Shown here in pieces: positions 1-4,620 of a DNA stretch of 5,914 nt; position 1 is the stretch's first letter; the number at the start of each line of letters is the position of its first letter. Source of the stretch: Chloroflexota bacterium (lineage in GTDB: Bacteria; Chloroflexota; Anaerolineae; Anaerolineales; UBA4823); contig JAEWYL010000013.1 in the NCBI GenBank assembly GCA_023395675.1, positions 1 through 5,914 on the forward strand, written 5' to 3'. The notes below the pieces were generated by a model, which was not told the DNA's origin, made no database searches, and saw nothing but the letters and a program-made list of their open reading frames with translations. The translations under genes were made by a program, and so were the position numbers.

Positions 1-10
1 GTATTTGGCC

Positions 11-25
11 GCGGGTCAGGCCCGC
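11..25 (-). other. Small hairpin overlapping the chemoreceptor stop codon
   Basis: GCGGG (11-15) and CCCGC (21-25) form a perfect 5-bp stem around a 5-nt loop that contains the TGA stop of the chemoreceptor gene. It could be part of a terminator, but no T-run follows in the 10 bases left before the window edge. In DNA this GC-rich it may be chance. Confidence 0.2.
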
Positions 26-2109
26 ACGAGTTCAGGCTCCGCCTGGGGCAGGGCGGCGCGGGCGCCGCCAGTTGGCGCGCTGCCGTTGGGCGCGTTCGCC
101 CGGGCAGGCGCGGCCTGCGCCTGGGCCTCTTGCTCCAGCCGGAAGCGGCGGATGGCCTCCTGCAGGCCCCGGGCCATCTCCGCCAGCTCCTGGGCCGAGG
201 TGGACACCTCCACCACCTGGGCGCTCATCTCCTCCGCCCCGGCGCTCACCTCCTCCACCGAGGCGCTGTTCTCCTCGCTCACGCTGGCGATGCTCTCGAT
301 GGCCTGGGTCATCTCGCCCGCCCCGGCCGCCATCTCCTCGGTGGCGGCCGTGTTCTCCTCCACCACCGCCGAGACCGAATCCATGGCGCTCACCAGCTCA
401 TTCGAGAGGCCGTTCATCTTCTGCGCCGCCCCGGCCACCTGGGCCGCCTGCTGGTAGGCCGCCTCGGCGGCTTTGATGATATCGTTCAGCGCCTGCCCGG
501 CCCGGTCGGCGCGTGAGACGCCCGCCTCCACCTCCTGGGCGCCCTCGGTCATGGCCTGCACCGCCTCGCCCACCGTCTTCTGGATCCCCAGGATCAGGCT
601 GCTGATCTCTTTGGTGGCCCCGGAGGAGCGCTCTGCCAGCTTGCGCACCTCGTCGGCGACCACGGCGAAGCCCTTGCCGTGCTCCCCGGCGCGGGCCGCC
701 TCGATGGCGGCGTTCAGCGCCAGCAGGTTGGTCTGCGAGGCGATGTCGTCAATGGTCTCGATGATCATGCCGATCTGGCCGGACTGGCGGCCCATCTCCT
801 CCACCTTGCCGGCGGAGGCCCCCACTTTTTCCTGGATCGAGCGCATGCCCTGGATGGTCTCTTCCACCGTCTGGAAACCGCTGCGGGCGAAACCGGCCGC
901 GTTGGCCGAATCCCGGGTGAGGGCCTCGGCATTCTGCGCCACCTGCTGGAAGGCCTGGCTGATCTGGGCCGCCACACTCGAGGCCTGCACCACCGAGCTG
1001 GCCTGCTCCTGGGCGCCGCGCGCCACCCCGTCAATGGCGCGCGAAATGCCCTCCACCGTGTTTGCCGTGCGGGTCACGGCCTCGGTCTGCTGGGCGGTGC
1101 CCAGCGCCACTTGCTGGATGGTGGTGGCGATCTGCTGGGTGGCTTCGCCGGCCTGCTCGGCCGCCTGGGCCAGCTGACCCGAGGCGCTGTTGATCTTCCC
1201 GGCGTTTTCCGCCACCTGGCCCACCAGCCCGCGCAGGTTGGCGCCCATCTCGCCGAAGGCCCGGCCGGTCTCCTCCAGGCGCCGCAGCATCAGGTTAAAG
1301 GCCTGCGCCAGGTCTCCCAGCTCGTCGCGGGAGCGGTAGCGCACCTCGCGGGAGCTGAGGGTCACGTTTTGGGTCAGGTCGCCGGCGGCCAGGGCCCGGG
1401 CGGCCTCCACCAGGTCCGCCAGGTCGCGCTCGGCGATCTCCCGGGCGGCTTTCACCATCTGTTCCGTGCCCAGGGAGAGGCTGCGTGAGAGCAGCGCGCC
1501 CACGCCCAGCCCGGCCGCCACCCCGAGGACGACGAAGAGCAGGGAGCTGAGGCGCACGCGCTGGTAGGTGGCGGTGTTCTGCTCCAGCGAGCGGCGGGCC
1601 TCATCCTTTTTCAGTTCGACCAGGGCGCTCATGGCGGCCCCCGCCGCCTGGCCCGCCGGCAGGCCCCGGGTCAGGTTCTCCCGGGCGGCCTCGGGGTCCC
1701 CCTGCTCCATGGCCTCCAGCACCGGCGGGAACAGGGCCAGGTAGGCGTCCCATTTCTGTTGGAATTGCTCCAGGGCGGCCTGGCTCTCACCGGTCACCAG
1801 CAGGGGCTCCAGCGCGGCCAGCGCCTCTTCCACCTGCGCGGTCTGGGTTTCGATAGCCTCGAGCTGGGCCTGGACCGTCTGCTCCTCATCAATGAACACC
1901 ACCCCGTGCCGGAAGGCCCGCCCCAGGCTGGCGATCAGGCGGTCCACCTCCTGCACCTGGCTGATCGCCACCAGCTCCTGGTTGTACATTTTCTGGTTCA
2001 TCTCGTCAATGGATTTCATGCCCGCCAGGGCGGTGACCCCCATCCCCGTCATCAGGGCCAGGACGAGCAGAAAAGAACCGATCAGTTTGACTCGAATAGT
2101 GAAACGCAT
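16..2109 (-). CDS. Methyl-accepting chemotaxis protein (transmembrane chemoreceptor)
   Basis: A complete 697-residue chemoreceptor that would sense a ligand outside the membrane and control the CheA kinase through CheW. Seen in the sequence: a short basic N-terminus, TM1 at about 8-30, an extracytoplasmic mostly helical domain at 31-186 resembling the four-helix-bundle MCP sensor type, TM2 at about 187-209, a HAMP region at about 208-282 ending in a DELGDLAQAFN-type motif, then a long coiled-coil signalling domain. The hairpin tip carries the highly conserved SQTNLLALNAAIEAARAGE motif near 458-476, followed by GKGFAVVADEVRKLAERS. Likely methylation sites are the Glu pairs in TAATEEMAAG (587-596), SASVEEVSAG and AGAEEMSAQ. 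The tail after about 660 is Ala/Pro-rich and lacks a CheR-docking pentapeptide of the NWETF type. The start is supported by AGGAG at 2117-2121, 7 nt upstream. The ligand cannot be read from sequence. No che genes are visible nearby, so this is probably an orphan receptor gene. Confidence 0.97.
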   Translation of the reverse strand: MRFTIRVKLIGSFLLVLALMTGMGVTALAGMKSIDEMNQKMYNQELVAISQVQEVDRLIASLGRAFRHGVVFIDEEQTVQAQLEAIETQTAQVEEALAALEPLLVTGESQAALEQFQQKWDAYLALFPPVLEAMEQGDPEAARENLTRGLPAGQAAGAAMSALVELKKDEARRSLEQNTATYQRVRLSSLLFVVLGVAAGLGVGALLSRSLSLGTEQMVKAAREIAERDLADLVEAARALAAGDLTQNVTLSSREVRYRSRDELGDLAQAFNLMLRRLEETGRAFGEMGANLRGLVGQVAENAGKINSASGQLAQAAEQAGEATQQIATTIQQVALGTAQQTEAVTRTANTVEGISRAIDGVARGAQEQASSVVQASSVAAQISQAFQQVAQNAEALTRDSANAAGFARSGFQTVEETIQGMRSIQEKVGASAGKVEEMGRQSGQIGMIIETIDDIASQTNLLALNAAIEAARAGEHGKGFAVVADEVRKLAERSSGATKEISSLILGIQKTVGEAVQAMTEGAQEVEAGVSRADRAGQALNDIIKAAEAAYQQAAQVAGAAQKMNGLSNELVSAMDSVSAVVEENTAATEEMAAGAGEMTQAIESIASVSEENSASVEEVSAGAEEMSAQVVEVSTSAQELAEMARGLQEAIRRFRLEQEAQAQAAPARANAPNGSAPTGGARAALPQAEPELVRA

Positions 2110-2116
2110 CCCCGAT

Positions 2117-2121
2117 CTCCT
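2117..2121 (-). promoter_or_regulatory. Ribosome binding site of the chemoreceptor gene
   Basis: AGGAG on the minus strand, extended upstream as TCAGGAG, lies 7 nt before the ATG at 2109. This is near-ideal Shine-Dalgarno spacing and fixes the start of the chemoreceptor. Confidence 0.8.
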
Positions 2122-2137
2122 GAAGGATTGTTGTCCG

Positions 2138-2179
2138 GCCCGTTCCGGGGCGCAGCTTGCTCCTGTGCTCCGGACGGGC
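2138..2179 (-). other. Stem-loop in the chemoreceptor leader
   Basis: Bases 2138-2148 and 2170-2179 are complementary over ten pairs, with one bulged base (2143) and a 21-nt loop. The core is CCGTCCGG pairing with CCGGAACGG on the minus strand. It sits about 30 nt before the chemoreceptor start, just upstream of the ribosome binding site, so it would lie in the 5' untranslated RNA. No known riboswitch consensus was recognised. It could affect RNA stability or translation, or be incidental. Confidence 0.4.
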
Positions 2180-2197
2180 GGGAAAGAATTCAGCCGT

Positions 2198-2231
2198 GAT
2201 CTACCGGCTGCCCAAAGGCGGTCGCCAGATC
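2198..2231 (-). other. Nested inverted repeat in the chemoreceptor leader
   Basis: GATCT and AGATC form the outer arms (2198-2202 and 2227-2231). Directly inside on one side, ACCG pairs with CGGT, with a 4-nt bulge on the other side and a possible CC/GG closing the tip. This could be a second RNA stem in the leader or a DNA operator with dyad symmetry. The pairing is short and interrupted, so confidence is modest. Confidence 0.3.
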
Positions 2232-2326
2232 GCGCCCGGATTCAATCATCCTCCCGCAGACCGGCCTGCCACGCATGGAAGCATATCAGACCCCGGGTGG
2301 AGGGGCTGTAAATAATGTGTGGAAAA

Positions 2327-2332
2327 ATTATA
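2327..2332 (-). promoter_or_regulatory. Candidate -10 box for the chemoreceptor gene
   Basis: A perfect TATAAT on the minus strand lies in an AT-rich island (about 2305-2348) that contrasts sharply with the surrounding GC-rich DNA. It is just after the acetyltransferase stop codon and about 218 nt before the chemoreceptor start. No convincing TTGACA-like -35 was found at 16-18 nt spacing; the sequence there is TATCCC or similar. The T-rich stretch around it could instead help end the upstream transcript, although no strong hairpin precedes it. A sigma-28 type motif was not seen. Confidence 0.4.
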
Positions 2333-2345
2333 AAAAAGGGGTAAA

Positions 2346-3176
2346 TCAGGGGATAGGTCTGCTTTGCGCCCGCGCCGGAAGGCCCCTGCCGGCGGAGGCG
2401 CGCACGGCGCCGCAGCGGGCGCAGTAGGGGTGCGCGCAGAGCAGGGCCTGTGGATCGGCCTCCACCGCCAGGCGGGCGGCTTTGACCAGCTCGGGCAGGG
2501 GCAGAGCCCGGATATAGGACTGCCCCAGGCGCTCGCTGCGGGTGAAGGGGGCCGTGCGCGCGTTCAGGGCGTCGAAACCGTCGGAGCAGCTCGGGAACCC
2601 GGGGCACTCGCAGATCCCCTGCGGGGTGAGCGCCCAGCGGATGAAGGTGCGGCGCCCGGCCTGCTGCTCCCCCAGGTGGATGCTGGTGTTGGTGGTGTGC
2701 CCCACCCCAAGCTGCAGCACGTAGCCCCCGGCTTCGGTCAGGAGGCGCAGCGGTGCGAGGGGCTCGCGGAGGCTCTGGGCCGCCAGCGCCGCCTCCACCC
2801 CCACGCCGGTGAAGGACTGGATGGGGTGGAGCGAGCGGCGCGCCCGCGGGTGGCGGCGCAGGGTCTCCGGGATGGCGCCGATCAGCCGGTCGACGGGCAG
2901 GTCCGGGTGGAAGATCTCCGCCATGCGGTTGCGGTCCGGGCGGCTGCCGTAGAGCATGGCGTTGTCCGGCGGGCCCACCTCGGGGGTGACCATGGTGTTG
3001 TAGGTGAAGGCGGGGGCCAAAACCTGGGGGAAACAGGAGAGCAGGGCCGCGACCACCGTCTGCGCGCCGCCCTGCACCTGCCCAAAAGCCGAGAGGGAAG
3101 CGTGCACCACCACCGGCAGCGCCGGGTCGAGCTCCAGCTTTCTCAGGGCCTTCACAAAATCCCGATAAGTGACCAT
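2346..3176 (-). CDS. AAC(3)-family aminoglycoside N3-acetyltransferase-like protein
   Basis: A 276-residue protein of the AAC(3)/YokD family, whose members transfer an acetyl group from acetyl-CoA to an amine such as N3 of an aminoglycoside. Family marks in order: VVVHASLSAFG (22-32) followed by GG at 36-37, PAFTY (55-59), an RMAEIF..P segment (84-91), IGAIPETLRRHP (99-110), RSLHPIQSFTGVG (114-126), and LQLGVGHTTNTSIHLGE (154-170), whose His-Leu-x-Glu is the usual active-site signature. Length fits the family. The C-terminal half has six cysteines, C189, C191, C197, C247, C252 and C255, which the classical resistance enzymes are not known to need. AAGGA at 3181-3185, 4 nt before the ATG, supports the start. 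It is the next gene after the enoyl-CoA hydratase, 92 bp away. Many environmental members of this family have unknown amine substrates, so drug resistance should not be assumed. Confidence 0.9.
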   Translation of the reverse strand: MVTYRDFVKALRKLELDPALPVVVHASLSAFGQVQGGAQTVVAALLSCFPQVLAPAFTYNTMVTPEVGPPDNAMLYGSRPDRNRMAEIFHPDLPVDRLIGAIPETLRRHPRARRSLHPIQSFTGVGVEAALAAQSLREPLAPLRLLTEAGGYVLQLGVGHTTNTSIHLGEQQAGRRTFIRWALTPQGICECPGFPSCSDGFDALNARTAPFTRSERLGQSYIRALPLPELVKAARLAVEADPQALLCAHPYCARCGAVRASAGRGLPARAQSRPIP

Positions 3177-3180
3177 ACCA

Positions 3181-3187
3181 TCCTTCT
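3181..3187 (-). promoter_or_regulatory. Ribosome binding site of the acetyltransferase-like gene
   Basis: AGAAGGA on the minus strand ends 4 nt before the ATG at 3176. The spacing is slightly short but the match is good, and no other in-frame start is better placed. Confidence 0.6.
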
Positions 3188-3195
3188 AAATATGC

Positions 3196-3207
3196 CCGTA
3201 ACCGTAA
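3196..3207. repeat. Tandem hexamer CCGTAA x2 upstream of the acetyltransferase-like gene
   Basis: Two perfect adjacent copies of CCGTAA (TTACGG on the minus strand) lie 20-31 nt upstream of the acetyltransferase-like start. They could be direct-repeat binding half-sites or chance. No clear -10/-35 pair was found in this gap, though TATTTA sits just downstream on the minus strand. Confidence 0.35.
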
Positions 3208-3226
3208 TTCGGTGGGGGGGAAATGG

Positions 3227-3239
3227 GCGGCGCAGCCGC
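3227..3239 (-). terminator. Weak hairpin between hydratase and acetyltransferase-like genes
   Basis: GCGGC (3227-3231) and GCCGC (3235-3239) form a perfect 5-bp stem with a 3-nt loop, about 30 nt past the hydratase stop codon. On the minus strand it is followed by CCATTTCC, not a proper T-run, so it is at best a weak terminator. Read-through into the acetyltransferase-like gene is possible. Confidence 0.25.
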
Positions 3240-3268
3240 AAATTTCCTCCCGCGGCGAGGATAGGCGG

Positions 3269-4045
3269 TTAACTCCCGCTCCAGCTCGCTTTGCGTTTTT
3301 CCACGAAGGCGCGCATGCCCTCTTTCTGGTCGGCGCTGGAGAACAGGAAGTAGAAGGCGCGCCGTTCGGCCGCCAGGCCCTCGCTCAGGGAGGCCTCGAA
3401 GGCGTGGTTGACCGCCTCCTTCCCCAGGCGCACCGCCAGGGGGGCGCGTGCCGCCACCTCCGCCGCCAGCCCGACCGCCTCCTCCAGGTAGCGCTCCACC
3501 GGGGCCAACCGGTTAATCAGCCCCAGGCGCAGGGCCTCCTCGGCGCTGAGGATGCGCCCGTTCAGCACCATCTCCATGGTCAGGGCCTTGCCCAGCGCGC
3601 GCGCCAGCCGCTGCGTGCCGCCCGCCCCCGGGATCACGCCCAGGTTGATCTCCGGCTGCCCGAAGCGCGCCGTCTCGGAGGCGACGATCATATCGCAGGA
3701 CATGGCCAGCTCGTTCCCGCCCCCCAGGCACCAGCCGGAGACCGCCGCCACCACCGGTTTGTGCAGGCCGCGCATACGGTCGAAATGGGCGATCTGGTCG
3801 CGCAGCAGCATATCCACCGGGCCGGACTCGGCCATCTCGGCGATATCGGCGCCGGCGGCGAAGGCCCGCTCGTTCCCGGCGATCACCATGGCCCCGATCC
3901 CCTGCTGCGCGTCGAAAGCCTCCAGCGCGCCCATCAGCTCGTCGAGCAGGGCGTTGTTGAGGGCGTTCATCGCCCGGGGGCGGTTCAGCCGCACCAGACC
4001 CACTTTGCCGCGCTGTTCGGTCAGGATATTCTCGTAGGTTTTCAT
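3269..4045 (-). CDS. Enoyl-CoA hydratase / crotonase-family protein
   Basis: A 258-residue crotonase-fold enzyme, expected to add water across trans-2-enoyl-CoA in fatty-acid beta-oxidation or a related CoA-thioester pathway. Seen: VRLNRPRAMNALN at 18-30, AFAAGADI (61-68) forming the first part of the oxyanion hole, and GWCLGGGNELAMSCD (104-118), which gives the second oxyanion-hole glycines and catalytic E112. FGQPEINLGVIPGAGGTQRL (128-147) supplies catalytic E132. The two glutamates are 20 residues apart, as in rat mitochondrial hydratase (E144/E164), so hydratase activity is likelier than an isomerase-only role. The C-terminal helical part ends near AFVEKRKASW. The reading frame is open up to 4147, but the ATG at 4045 is preferred. 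It follows a GGAGGGGAG stretch, gives the normal family length, and begins the homologous region; the ATG at 4057 would lie in front of that site. The substrate (short-chain enoyl-, crotonyl- or phenylacetate-derived CoA) is not decided. Confidence 0.95.
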   Translation of the reverse strand: MKTYENILTEQRGKVGLVRLNRPRAMNALNNALLDELMGALEAFDAQQGIGAMVIAGNERAFAAGADIAEMAESGPVDMLLRDQIAHFDRMRGLHKPVVAAVSGWCLGGGNELAMSCDMIVASETARFGQPEINLGVIPGAGGTQRLARALGKALTMEMVLNGRILSAEEALRLGLINRLAPVERYLEEAVGLAAEVAARAPLAVRLGKEAVNHAFEASLSEGLAAERRAFYFLFSSADQKEGMRAFVEKRKASWSGS

Positions 4046-4077
4046 CTCCCCTCCCATACGCTGTCTCGAAGCTCTGT

Positions 4078-4098
4078 CCGGGGCGGAATCCGCCCCGG
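4078..4098 (-). other. Strong GC-rich hairpin in the hydratase leader
   Basis: CCGGGGCGG (4078-4086) and CCGCCCCGG (4090-4098) are perfect complements, giving a 9-bp stem closed by a 3-nt loop. An outer CTGT/ACAG pair (4074-4077 with 4103-4106) can extend it across a bulge. There is no T-run on the minus-strand side, so it does not look like a standard intrinsic terminator. It could be a terminator without a U-tract for rnhA, or a leader structure 33 nt before the hydratase start. Confidence 0.5.
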
Positions 4099-4108
4099 GC
4101 GAACAGCA

Positions 4109-4134
4109 GGGACCGGCCGCCTGTGCACGGTCCC
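4109..4134 (-). other. Second hairpin between rnhA and the hydratase gene
   Basis: GGGACCG (4109-4115) and CGGTCCC (4128-4134) form a perfect 7-bp stem with a 12-nt loop, ten bases upstream of the stronger hairpin on the minus strand. The two in series make this gap more structured than its neighbours. No T-run follows. Confidence 0.4.
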
Positions 4135-4146
4135 GCCCGCCTCTCA

Positions 4147-4152
4147 ATTATA
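4147..4152 (-). promoter_or_regulatory. Candidate -10 box for the hydratase gene
   Basis: A perfect TATAAT on the minus strand, 12 nt past the rnhA stop codon and about 101 nt before the hydratase start. It stands out in a GC-rich setting. The hexamer at 17-nt spacing is GCAGGC, unlike TTGACA, and there is no TG extension. A promoter is therefore plausible but may need an activator or another sigma factor. The transcript would begin near 4140 and carry both hairpins in a leader of about 95 nt. Confidence 0.45.
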
Positions 4153-4164
4153 ACCCCCGCTCTG

Positions 4165-4620
4165 TTAAAGCCTGCTGCGGTTCTTGCGGATGGCCTCGCG
4201 GGCCAGCCGGTCCACGCGCTCGTTCTCGCGGTTCCCAGCGTGGCCGCGCACCCAGCGCCACTCGATGCGGTGGCGGCGGATGGCGGCGTCCAGGGCCTGC
4301 CACAGGTCGGCGTTCGCCAGGGCCCCGTCCTTGCGCTTCCAGTTGCGCCTGCGCCAGCCGGGCAGCCATTCGGTGATGCCGCGCTTGAGATATTCCGAAT
4401 CGGTGTAGAGCAGCACATGGCAGGGGCGGGTCAGGGCTTCCAGGGCCCGCAGGGCGGCGGTCAGCTCCATGCGGTTGTTGGTGGTGCTGTCCTCCGCGCC
4501 GGTGAGCACCTTCTCGCGGCCCTCGAAATACAGCACCGCGGCCCAGCCTCCGGGCCCGGGGTTGGGCTCGCAGGCGCCGTCGGTGTAGATGGTGACGGTG
4601 GGGAGCGCGGCTTCCATCAT
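4165..4620 (-). CDS. rnhA: Ribonuclease HI
   Basis: A 151-residue type 1 RNase H that cuts the RNA strand of RNA/DNA hybrids, as in removing R-loops and replication primers, using two metal ions in the cytoplasm. The metal-binding carboxylates are all present: D14 in YTDGACEPNPGPGG, E52 in NNRMEL, D74 in YTDSEYL and D137 in NERVDRLA, plus the catalytic H127 in VRGHAGN. The basic handle used for hybrid binding is seen as WRRRNWKRKDG (89-99), shorter than in E. coli. Length matches the bacterial enzyme (about 155 residues). There is no N-terminal hybrid-binding domain and no fusion. The start overlaps the stop of the upstream solute-binding gene by 4 nt (ATGA). GGGGAG at 4622-4627 is 1 nt from the first ATG but 4 nt from the adjacent second ATG (4617), so translation may begin at Met2. 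Confidence 0.97.
   Translation of the reverse strand: MMEAALPTVTIYTDGACEPNPGPGGWAAVLYFEGREKVLTGAEDSTTNNRMELTAALRALEALTRPCHVLLYTDSEYLKRGITEWLPGWRRRNWKRKDGALANADLWQALDAAIRRHRIEWRWVRGHAGNRENERVDRLAREAIRKNRSRL

Noticed and set aside
5..1488. Long plus-strand open frames opposite the chemoreceptor gene
   Set aside because: They are antisense shadows of a strongly coding GC-rich gene. Their proteins are low-complexity and match no family, while the minus-strand frame has clear chemoreceptor motifs.
2110..2345. Known c-di-GMP (GEMM-I) or cobalamin riboswitch in the chemoreceptor leader
   Set aside because: The conserved core sequences of these classes were not found, despite some GGTAG-like similarity.
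2274..2427. Short plus-strand frame starting MEAYQTPGG across the AT-rich island
   Set aside because: It has no ribosome binding site, runs antisense into the acetyltransferase-like gene, and its codons change character when it enters that gene.
2364..3272. 302-codon plus-strand frame opposite the acetyltransferase-like gene
   Set aside because: The product is Gly/His/Arg-rich with no recognisable domain, and the opposite strand has a full AAC(3)-like protein in good agreement with its family.
4046..4147. N-terminal extension of the enoyl-CoA hydratase
   Set aside because: The extra 34 residues come from the hairpin-rich gap and match no part of the family. A Shine-Dalgarno sequence sits just before the ATG at 4045.
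3212..4153. Plus-strand frame of 313 codons opposite the hydratase gene
   Set aside because: The His/Gln/Arg-rich product has no family resemblance; the minus strand encodes an unmistakable crotonase.
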